12,470 nt of DNA, from positions 1 through 12,470 of the forward strand of contig CAJTMU010000070.1 in NCBI GenBank assembly GCA_910577365.1. The letters run 5' to 3'. Below the pieces are notes generated by a model. That model was not told the origin of the DNA. It did not search any database and saw nothing but the letters and a program-made list of their open reading frames with translations. The translations under genes and the position numbers were made by a program. This stretch comes from an uncultured Oscillospiraceae bacterium. GTDB taxonomy: Bacteria > Bacillota > Clostridia > Oscillospirales > Ruminococcaceae. Of this stretch, positions 6,807 through 12,470 are shown one piece after another. Numbering within the stretch: the stretch's first letter is position 1; every line of letters begins with the position of its first letter.

Positions 6807-8831
6807 TCAGTTCACCTTACCGCTTACGATACTGTAATAGCTCCTTGATGTAATTGTATACATAACAACGTAAAGAATTGCGAATGCAATATAACAGCAT
6901 ATCGTAACTATCGCAAAGAATCCAACATCGGTCATTGCAAACAGCCTCAGCAGCTTGGAGATTATCGAAAATGCGAACGCTGTGTGTATCCCAGCCGCAA
7001 TGAGCGGTACAAAGAACACCGTAAGCACCTGCGAGTTGATGGATTTTCGTATTTCCTGCTTGGTCATGCCCACATTGCGAAGTATTTCAAAGCGCTTGTT
7101 GTCCTCAAATCCCTCGCTGACCTGTTTATAGTACATTATAAGCACCGCGGCAAGTATGAACACGCTTCCCAGAAGTATTCCGAGGAAAAACAGTCCGCCG
7201 TACAGCGCGTAAAATTCCTCGCGGTCAGATTCAATGCAGCTTCCAGAAACTGCGGTGTCATAATATCCGCTCTCCTCCGAAAAGGGTCCGTTTTCATCCC
7301 AAATTCCGTGTCTTATATCATCATATATCTTTAGCTTTTTATCATCGGGACAATCCAAATCAAAGCCGAAATAATATGTTACACGCGACGGATAGTCGTA
7401 CACATCGAGCTGAAATTCATAGATATCTTCCATAACGCCCGTATCCTTTACTAACAGGTAAACGGAGGGCATTACGTCCGCCACGTCGTTCCCGATAAGC
7501 TCAAATCTCTCAAGCCGCTTTGTTATGCTAAATGTGCCGAATTCGTCCAGCTTAAGCGTGTCGTGATTGTAAGGCTGCAGCTTGCAGTAGAGCGCTGCCT
7601 CACCATCGGAAAGCTCTAATTCTTCTCCCATAATACGGGAGTATTCCTCCGCGGGTATAATATAGATGCTTCTCACATCGTCGATAAGGTTAGCGCTGTA
7701 TCGCGGAGATAGTAATATCTCATCGCCTACAAATTTTCCCGTGATATTAAGATATGGATAATACAGCTCGTTCTGGGGCTGCTCTCCGTGCTCACTCAGC
7801 TTTTTGTGAACATAATCTATAAATGGCGGCACAGCCTCCGTTTCGACCGAGTGCGGTGACAGCATGATGTCGCGCGGATAGCGCTGATTCAGCATTCTTT
7901 CCTCCCCCGCGTAAAGGCATATTGTGGAGGATAACGTTACCAGCACCATTGTGGATAATATGCAGATGGATGCCAGACCCGCGCCGTTGCGCTTCATACG
8001 GTATGTCATCTGAGATACCGAAACAAAGTGATTTGTTTTATAGTAGTAATTCTTGTTTTTTTGCAGCAGTTTACAATACGCTACTGAGCCTGCTATAAAT
8101 AAAAGATATGTTCCCGCAATTACCATCAGAACAGCTATAAAAAACGTGAAAACAGCCGTAATGGGTTCTTTTATGGCAATAGCCATATAGTATGCTGTGC
8201 CAAGCAGGACAAGTCCGAGAAGCGCGGGTATCACCCTCGCTTTAGGCGGGCGCTCACCTGTGCTTTCACTGTGAAGAAGCTCGATGGGTCTTGACTTGAA
8301 AACCTGTCGCAGGGAGTTTAGAAGTATCAGGAAGAAAATAATCCCATAAAATATCAGCGCAAGCGTCATAACGAACGGGTTTGCCTCAAAGCCGACCGCC
8401 GCCTGCTCTCCCAGCATTTTTGCCGCTCCCAGCATGGCAAGCTTGGAAAACAGTATTCCCGCGCCTATGCCCGCCGTCAAAGATATCGCGAAAATTATCA
8501 GCGTTTCCCATATCATTATGCGCGCTATATTCAGTTTTCCCATGCCGAGGATATTGTAAAGCCCCAGTTCCTTTTTACGGCGCTTGATAAGAAAAGAGTT
8601 TGTGTAAAACAGGAATATTGCCGAAAAAACTACCATAACTCCCACGCCAAAGCCAAGCATATCCATCATCAGATTACCGCCGCGTACATTATTCAGGAAA
8701 TCTCCGAACGACAGGAAGCCTATGATGTAGAACATCATTATCATTCCCGAACAGGTGAGTATATAGGGGATATAAGTGCGCCCGTTCTTGCGTATACCGC
8801 TTGCGGCAAGCCTTAAATAAAGCCCTGTCAT
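6807..8831 (-). CDS. BceB-like ABC transporter permease (FtsX family)
   Basis: This 674-aa permease has the architecture of the Bce/peptide-detoxification group. Ten membrane segments are visible: seven in the first ~305 residues, a large extracellular domain of roughly 230 residues (about 310-540), and three at the C-terminus. FtsX-type cytoplasmic coupling motifs appear twice, as KRRKKELGLYNILGMGK (~85) and NKRFEILRNVGMTKQEI (~580). Such permeases pair with a BceA-type ATPase, and many also signal to a BceS-type kinase through the extracellular domain, conferring resistance to bacitracin, lantibiotics or related lipid II-binding peptides. The start codon overlaps the ATPase stop by 4 bp (ATGA), so translation is coupled. 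The substrate cannot be read from sequence. No kinase or regulator gene lies within the window. bceB would be the closest symbol, but orthology is unproven. Confidence 0.88.
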   Translation of the reverse strand: MTGLYLRLAASGIRKNGRTYIPYILTCSGMIMMFYIIGFLSFGDFLNNVRGGNLMMDMLGFGVGVMVVFSAIFLFYTNSFLIKRRKKELGLYNILGMGKLNIARIMIWETLIIFAISLTAGIGAGILFSKLAMLGAAKMLGEQAAVGFEANPFVMTLALIFYGIIFFLILLNSLRQVFKSRPIELLHSESTGERPPKARVIPALLGLVLLGTAYYMAIAIKEPITAVFTFFIAVLMVIAGTYLLFIAGSVAYCKLLQKNKNYYYKTNHFVSVSQMTYRMKRNGAGLASICILSTMVLVTLSSTICLYAGEERMLNQRYPRDIMLSPHSVETEAVPPFIDYVHKKLSEHGEQPQNELYYPYLNITGKFVGDEILLSPRYSANLIDDVRSIYIIPAEEYSRIMGEELELSDGEAALYCKLQPYNHDTLKLDEFGTFSITKRLERFELIGNDVADVMPSVYLLVKDTGVMEDIYEFQLDVYDYPSRVTYYFGFDLDCPDDKKLKIYDDIRHGIWDENGPFSEESGYYDTAVSGSCIESDREEFYALYGGLFFLGILLGSVFILAAVLIMYYKQVSEGFEDNKRFEILRNVGMTKQEIRKSINSQVLTVFFVPLIAAGIHTAFAFSIISKLLRLFAMTDVGFFAIVTICCYIAFAILYVVMYTITSRSYYSIVSGKVN

Positions 8832-9616
8832 GACAGCTCACCTCCGCGAAAAGAGCTTTGCGCCTTATCGGAAGCAATAAGCGTCAGCGTGTCTGTGATT
8901 TTTCTGTACATATCGTCGTCAGAGCAAAGTCCCCTGTAAAGTTGGTGGAACACCATGCCGTCCTTTATAAACAGCACGCGTCCCGCGTGGCTCGCCGCTT
9001 TTGCGGAGTGGGTGACCATAATTATGGTCTGCCCGTTCCGGTTTATCTGCGCGAAAAGCTCCAGCAGCTCGTCTGAGCTTTTGGAATCAAGCGCTCCCGT
9101 AGGCTCGTCGGCAAGCAGCAGCTTGGGATTTGTTATTATGGCACGCGCGGCTGCTACCCGCTGTTTTTGTCCACCCGACAATTCATACGGAAATTTAGGC
9201 AGCAGTGAGGTCAGACCAAGCTGCCGCGCCACCTCGTTCAGGCGTGTGTTCATTTCGGAATGCTTTTTTCCTGCCAGCACCAGCGGCAGCAGGATATTGT
9301 CTTTTGCCGAAAAGGTATCCAGCAGATTAAATTCCTGGAACACAAAGCCCAGATTGTCGCGGCGAAACAGGGACATCGCGGATTCTTTTACCTTGGACAG
9401 CTCCTGACTGTCCAGTATTACGCTGCCGCCTGTGGGGCGGTCTAAAGCCGCAAGCATATTCAACAGCGTGGTCTTTCCCGAGCCGCTCTCGCCCATTATC
9501 GCGATATACTCTCCCGCTTCCGCGCTGAACGTTACGTTTTTAAGCGCTTCGACATTATGCCCGCCGAAACGGGTGATGTACGTTTTTTTTAGATTTGACA
9601 CTTCCAATATAGGCAT
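8828..9616 (-). CDS. BceA-like ABC transporter ATPase
   Basis: This 262-aa ATP-binding subunit has all catalytic motifs: Walker A GESGSGKTT (42-50), Q-loop around FQEFNLLD (Q94), signature LSGGQKQR (146-153), Walker B LLLADEP with Glu171, D-loop GALDS, and switch His203 (VTHS). The C-terminal extension beginning DGMVFHQLYRG is typical of the BceA/MacB-like branch that works with FtsX-type permeases. It powers the permease encoded immediately downstream, with which it shares a 4-bp overlap. Start at 9616 with AAGGAG (complement of 9626-9631), 9 bases upstream. First gene of the four-gene minus-strand operon; it has a leader of about 164 nt from the promoter at 9787-9815. Confidence 0.92.
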   Translation of the reverse strand: MPILEVSNLKKTYITRFGGHNVEALKNVTFSAEAGEYIAIMGESGSGKTTLLNMLAALDRPTGGSVILDSQELSKVKESAMSLFRRDNLGFVFQEFNLLDTFSAKDNILLPLVLAGKKHSEMNTRLNEVARQLGLTSLLPKFPYELSGGQKQRVAAARAIITNPKLLLADEPTGALDSKSSDELLELFAQINRNGQTIIMVTHSAKAASHAGRVLFIKDGMVFHQLYRGLCSDDDMYRKITDTLTLIASDKAQSSFRGGELS

Positions 9617-9685
9617 AATTTTAAGCTCCTTATGAATGTAATGAGGTCGGAGGCGGGAAAATCAATGCTGTAATGTCGTTTTGAA

Positions 9686-9722
9686 CTTAAGAATTTACAA
9701 GCTTAAATATTTACACATTTAC
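9686..9722 (-). repeat. 16-bp tandem direct repeats in the ABC operon leader
   Basis: On the + strand CTTAAGAATTTACA (9686-9699) is followed exactly 16 bp later by CTTAAATATTTACA (9702-9715), 12 of 14 bases identical, then by a partial third ATTTAC (9717-9722). On the transcribed strand these read as TGTAAAT...TTAAG units. They lie about 65-95 nt downstream of the predicted transcription start, within the leader. They could be regulator sites (TGTAA also occurs in the upstream operator) or simply an AT-rich duplication. Confidence 0.5.
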
Positions 9723-9786
9723 GCGTTCACACTGATATTTATGGGAGGTTTGCTATTGTGCGCTCCGCTTCCTTCCTCATGCTTAT

Positions 9787-9815
9787 ATTATAGCAGAAAA
9801 TGAAGATATTCGCCA
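9787..9815 (-). promoter_or_regulatory. Extended -10 promoter of the ABC transporter operon
   Basis: On the minus strand, TGCTATAAT (complement of 9787-9795) is a perfect TATAAT with a TGn extension. The -35 region 17 bp upstream (TGGCGA, complement of 9810-9815) is poor, as expected for an extended -10 or activator-dependent promoter. Predicted transcription start near 9780. Confidence 0.7.
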
Positions 9816-9836
9816 TTCATTTGCCTTACATTTATC

Positions 9837-9850
9837 TTACAATATTGTAA
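9837..9850 (-). promoter_or_regulatory. Predicted BceR-type operator
   Basis: TTACAATATTGTAA is a perfect 14-bp palindrome that fits TNACA-N4-TGTAA, the motif I recall as reported for BceR-like response regulators at Firmicutes transporter promoters. Its centre is about 64 bp upstream of the predicted start. On the transcribed strand its right half also forms a TGTAAG-N5-TGTAAG direct repeat (11-bp period) with bases 9825-9841, another arrangement typical of OmpR-family regulators. With the weak -35 this suggests activation by a response regulator encoded elsewhere. Confidence 0.6.
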
Positions 9851-9881
9851 CATTTTCTTAAGAGCTGCGGGGGAAACGAGA

Positions 9882-9907
9882 CGCGACGCACGTTATCATG
9901 CGTCGCG
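9882..9907 (-). terminator. Strong hairpin after the diguanylate cyclase gene
   Basis: CGCGACGCA (9882-9890) and TGCGTCGCG (9899-9907) form a perfect 9-bp GC-rich stem with an 8-base loop, 19 bp beyond the stop codon of the GGDEF gene. The tail on the minus strand (TCTCGTTTCCCC) is only partly U-rich. It separates the cyclase gene from the ABC promoter and is best read as its terminator. Confidence 0.65.
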
Positions 9908-9926
9908 GCAAAATATCGGATACCTG

Positions 9927-11027
9927 TCACACCACTATTACATTCTTACCGCTGGTCTTACCCTTATAAAGTCTCTTGTCAACCATAGAAATAAGGGAGT
10001 CAATACTCTCACGCGCCGAATGCCCGCTTTGCAGGTTCTCGTCGCTGTCCGCAAAGCCGAAGGTCATTGTAACATGTACGCTTGAGCTTTCATGTGAGAT
10101 ATCCAGTGCGTTAATCTGCGCCTTTACAAGACTTATTCTGTCAAAGCATTCATCTCTGGATCCGCGCATTATAATAAGGAACTCCTCGCCGCCCCAGCGG
10201 CAGGCGATATCCTTTTCGCCCATATTTTTCATTACAATATCCGCAACGGTTTTAAGCACTATATCCCCGCAGTCATGTCCATAGGTGTCGTTTATCTTTT
10301 TAAAATCATCTATATCGCCCATTATCACGCAGAAAAGGTCGCTTCCGTTCTCCAGCTCGTCAAAAAACTTCCTAAGACTGTGGCGGTTGTATAGCCCCGT
10401 AAGAGCGTCATGTGTAGCGGTAAATGCAAGACGATCGTTGGTTTCGCTCAGCTTTCGGAAAAGAGTATGTATCTCCATTACAAACAGCATGGAAAAAGAG
10501 AATATAAGACCCGTATTGAAAAAGATATTGACCGAGCGCATAATTTCGGTTGACCGCTGCGGAATATCCCTGTTCATGAATATCTCCAAAACCGAACCGC
10601 ACCTGTTTACAAAAAATATGCTGCAAAACATTGTAACAGCGGTAGTTATCGCCATCACTACAATAGTGACCCCGAATTTTTCACGGCATGATAAAAACAG
10701 AGTGTATGCCGCCACAGGCAGAGCCATCATTGAATACATGAAAAAGCCCTCGTCGTAGCCCAGAAAAACTGTACAGGACACCGCATGTACGGTAATTTCC
10801 GTATATAAGGCGATTATCCACCCGTAGCAGTGCTTATCGAAATTTGCTCTTTTGCTGCAAAACGCTCCCACAACATAAATAATTACGCTGACTATATTGA
10901 TCAAAGCCAGCAGATATACTTCAGAGTAGAAAAACAGCAGAAGAAAGCTTATATGCATTATTCCGCCAAAGCTGAACATTACATGGTATTTCAGCGAGCT
11001 TTTTATATTTATATTAAGCAGATTCAT
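9927..11027 (-). CDS. Membrane diguanylate cyclase (GGDEF domain)
   Basis: 366 aa. The first ~190 residues hold about six hydrophobic segments (around 16-34, 37-56, 68-90, 97-113, 118-140, 168-188), a membrane sensor region I cannot assign to a named MASE family. A short helix (RKLSETNDRLAF) leads to a complete GGDEF domain starting THDALTGLYNRHSL (~205). Metal ligands lie in GDIDDFKKIND (D238 onward), with substrate loop YGHDCGD, active-site RWGGEEF (GGEEF 279-283) and a late DKRLYKGK. It should make cyclic di-GMP from GTP. The allosteric I-site, RxxD five residues before GGEEF, reads GEKD, so its arginine is missing and classical product inhibition is probably absent. Start at 11027 with GGGAGG 5 bases upstream. 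Transcribed alone: it has its own promoter and a downstream hairpin. No EAL or HD-GYP domain is attached. Confidence 0.93.
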   Translation of the reverse strand: MNLLNINIKSSLKYHVMFSFGGIMHISFLLLFFYSEVYLLALINIVSVIIYVVGAFCSKRANFDKHCYGWIIALYTEITVHAVSCTVFLGYDEGFFMYSMMALPVAAYTLFLSCREKFGVTIVVMAITTAVTMFCSIFFVNRCGSVLEIFMNRDIPQRSTEIMRSVNIFFNTGLIFSFSMLFVMEIHTLFRKLSETNDRLAFTATHDALTGLYNRHSLRKFFDELENGSDLFCVIMGDIDDFKKINDTYGHDCGDIVLKTVADIVMKNMGEKDIACRWGGEEFLIIMRGSRDECFDRISLVKAQINALDISHESSSVHVTMTFGFADSDENLQSGHSARESIDSLISMVDKRLYKGKTSGKNVIVV

Positions 11028-11086
11028 AATTTCCTCCCAAGGCTTCTATAATAAATTGTTAATGCACAGTTTTTCAGCAATATTCT

Positions 11087-11115
11087 ATTGTATATGCTTT
11101 TCCAAACGCTGTAAA
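11087..11115 (-). promoter_or_regulatory. Promoter of the diguanylate cyclase gene
   Basis: On the minus strand TTTACA (complement of 11110-11115) and TACAAT (complement of 11087-11092) each match consensus at 5 of 6 positions and are 17 bp apart. Start expected near 11080, giving a leader of about 53 nt. The rest of the 328-bp gap 11028-11355 shows no gene on either strand; a low-complexity 116-codon + strand frame there is antisense to the methyltransferase at its far end. Confidence 0.65.
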
Positions 11116-11339
11116 GACAGTTAATGCGCAGAGCTTGTCTTACGCCTGGGATTTTTCGTTTTAAAAAGTACTTATTTTTACCTGCGGCAATTACAGCAAT
11201 TTATGCTTGTTGGAAACGACCCAAATGCTTAAACAAGTAGAAATTGTAGTTTTCAGCAATGGACCTTGGTTATATAACTGTTATTACCACTTATACTTGT
11301 TTCTCACTTTTAGAGCATATGTGAATAAAAACATGAAAC

Positions 11340-11354
11340 ATGGGACATTCCCAT
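11340..11354 (-). terminator. Short hairpin after the methyltransferase gene
   Basis: ATGGGA (11340-11345) and TCCCAT (11349-11354) pair over a 3-base loop, immediately past the methyltransferase stop codon. On the minus strand it is followed by GTTTCATGTTTTTATT, a U-rich tail. The six-bp stem is short, so termination may be weak. Confidence 0.45.
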
Positions 11355-11355
11355 A

Positions 11356-11973
11356 TCACTTCATTCTTCTGGCAACAATTTTATTTGATGCGTGCAAATG
11401 TTTAGGAAAATTCGGATGTTCATCTTCGAACACATATGATTTAAACTGTAAGACATCCCAATCGGTATACAATTCTTTGATTTCCTCATCTTTCGCCAAA
11501 CCAATTGCAAATGGTGCTATATCCTCTGATGCTGGTACGGCATCTGTAAATATTTGAATTATATGAATACCACCTATATTGGTATATTCTTTTGCATTGT
11601 TAATAAAACTTTTCCAATCATTTTTATCTACAAAATGCAGTGTTCCAAAACAAAGAATCATATCATAATGCTGTTTAAATTGATATGTAGTCAAATTTGC
11701 CACAAATGCGTTTACTTGTGTGTTAGATAGTTCACATTTGTGTTTTAACTTTGCAATCCCATATTCAGACAAGTCAAAGGCATCAACATTATATCCTTTC
11801 TGAGCCAAGTATATAGCATTTTGACCTTCTCCACACCCTACATCTAATACATTTGATTGAGTGTTGATTAAATGTTCAAATTCAGTAATGGTTATATTTG
11901 GCTGACTGGAAAATGCAATAGTATCATCTTCCTGATATGCTTTTTCCCAAAATGGAACTAAATTTTTATTCAT
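11356..11973 (-). CDS. SAM-dependent class I methyltransferase, TehB-like
   Basis: 205 aa. It begins with the FWEKAYQEDD block (8-17) typical of TehB-related methyltransferases. SAM-binding motif I is VLDVGCGEG (42-50), with an acidic residue at the end of strand 2 (AFDLSE, D67). Motif IV region is YDMILCFGTLHFV (103-115), and the C-terminus HLHASNKIVARR matches the relatives' ending. The substrate is unknown. TehB relatives methylate tellurite or small toxic compounds, but many proteins with this fold do other things, so tellurite resistance is not claimed. The start has GGAG upstream (GAAAAGGAGAGGTGTC before the ATG at 11973). Base composition is strikingly different from neighbours: the 60 bases from 11401 contain 20 G+C (33%), against 33 (55%) in the 60 from 8401. 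This points to horizontal acquisition. Confidence 0.8.
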   Translation of the reverse strand: MNKNLVPFWEKAYQEDDTIAFSSQPNITITEFEHLINTQSNVLDVGCGEGQNAIYLAQKGYNVDAFDLSEYGIAKLKHKCELSNTQVNAFVANLTTYQFKQHYDMILCFGTLHFVDKNDWKSFINNAKEYTNIGGIHIIQIFTDAVPASEDIAPFAIGLAKDEEIKELYTDWDVLQFKSYVFEDEHPNFPKHLHASNKIVARRMK

Positions 11974-12095
11974 ATGACACCTCTCCTTTTCTATTGTCTC
12001 TCAATTATTCCTTTACATAAAGTATAATTAGTTATGGCTTTTAAAGGTTCAAAGGCTTATCTGAAACTCCCGTTTATCAGCTTCTTAAACATTAC

Positions 12096-12124
12096 ATTAT
12101 AGCATTCATATATGAATTTTTCTA
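12096..12124 (-). promoter_or_regulatory. Candidate methyltransferase promoter with a palindrome in its spacer
   Basis: On the minus strand, TATAAT (complement of 12096-12101) is perfect consensus and TAGAAA (complement of 12119-12124) matches -35 at 4 of 6, spaced 17 bp. The spacer contains the perfect 14-bp palindrome ATTCATATATGAAT (12104-12117). This is the usual position for a repressor site that blocks RNA polymerase. Predicted leader about 116 nt to ATG 11973. A second TATACT hexamer (complement of 12021-12026) is nearer the gene but has no good -35. Confidence 0.45.
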
Positions 12125-12165
12125 TCATAATCCTGTTCTGATAACAGCAAAGCCAACAACCATCA

Positions 12166-12276
12166 TCAAGGAGCAAAATGAACGGGTTTTGCCAGCTGTT
12201 GATAAGTAAGTCTGCCCCTGTTTATATCGCTAATAAGAGAGCGAAAGTCATGAGTTCTTTTGCCCTCGAATAGCAT
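12166..12276 (-). CDS. Possible 36-aa ORF, unassigned
   Basis: An open frame on the minus strand runs from ATG 12276 to TGA 12166-12168, starting MLFEGKRTHDFRSLISDINRG and rich in charged residues (RTHDFRS...INRGRLTYQQLAKP), which looks more protein-like than random AT-rich DNA. Upstream in the same frame it stays open for about 19 more codons to a TGA, without a clear ribosome site. It could be a small gene, the 3' remnant of a decayed gene, or chance. I recognise no family. Confidence 0.25.
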   Translation of the reverse strand: MLFEGKRTHDFRSLISDINRGRLTYQQLAKPVHFAP

Positions 12277-12470
12277 GGTATGTCTGTATCTCTTTATATT
12301 ATTATAGGAAATACGGGCACAATTCAGTCACCAAAGCAGAAAAATGATTGTTGCTTTGGGCGTCCTAATTAGTGAAAAAGTCAGTGTTTACAAAGGATTT
12401 GCCCATTAATGCTTATTAATACCACAAAATCAAATACTATTTTTTATTAATTAATTTAGTGGAACGAGAA
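12277..12470. other. AT-rich non-coding end of window with one hairpin
   Basis: No supported gene on either strand. CCAAAGCA (12331-12338) and TGCTTTGG (12352-12359) form a perfect 8-bp stem with a 13-base loop, not followed by a U-run in either direction. The final 60 bases are nearly all A/T with no clear promoter I can defend. Confidence 0.5.

Noticed and set aside
9739..9780. 13-codon ORF starting at the predicted ABC transcript 5' end
   Set aside because: ATG lies at the predicted start of transcription, so it would be leaderless; nothing beyond length and position supports it.
11207..11557. 116-codon + strand frame
   Set aside because: Low-complexity, no ribosome site, and antisense to the 3' end of the methyltransferase gene.

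Overview
The window reads like a chromosomal segment from a mid-GC, low-lipobox Gram-positive anaerobe of the Clostridia (Ruminococcus/Oscillospiraceae-like is my best guess). The reasons are strong purine-rich Shine-Dalgarno sites, a Bce-type FtsX-family ABC transporter, an EFR1-type flavodoxin/ferredoxin protein, and an MBOAT + DHHW acetylation pair. This is inference; there is no rRNA gene or other taxonomic marker.

Left part (1-5820, + strand). A 110-bp inverted-repeat element (201-310) precedes a two-gene unit: a 45-aa membrane protein (333-470) and a membrane-anchored PstS-like binding protein (474-1430). A consensus sigma-A promoter (TTGACA-17-TATAAT, 1472-1500) then starts a second unit. 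Its roughly 280-nt leader can fold into three hairpins and contains a 9-nt repeat and a sequence complementary to the Shine-Dalgarno site, so it looks like a riboregulator. It controls an AlgI-like MBOAT O-acetyltransferase gene (1785-3255). That gene is split by one extra G in a G7 tract. An EFR1 flavodoxin/ferredoxin gene, also frameshifted (3338-4104), lies between it and its expected partner, a DHHW-family SGNH-like protein (4273-5766). Together MBOAT and DHHW would O-acetylate a cell-surface polymer.

Middle part (5862-9907, - strand). This is one tightly packed operon, read right to left: BceA-like ATPase (8828-9616), BceB-like permease (6807-8831), a previously unlisted 56-aa membrane protein (6634-6804), and a monofunctional peptidoglycan glycosyltransferase (5862-6647) interrupted by one in-frame amber codon. 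The operon has an extended -10 promoter, and upstream of it a TTACA-N4-TGTAA palindrome matching the known BceR-type operator. No histidine kinase or response regulator lies in the window. It looks like a cell-envelope antibiotic-resistance or stress module.

Right part (9908-12470, - strand). A membrane diguanylate cyclase with a degenerate inhibitory site has its own good promoter (11087-11115). Beyond it is a distinctly AT-rich segment with a TehB-like SAM methyltransferase (11356-11973). Its candidate promoter carries a perfect 14-bp palindrome between -35 and -10. The AT-rich composition suggests acquired DNA. The last 340 bases hold only a possible 36-codon ORF and a hairpin.

Three genes between 1785 and 6647 are broken (one G-tract insertion, one A-tract frameshift, one amber), whereas every gene to the right is intact. 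Whether this is phase variation, decay or sequencing error is the main open question.
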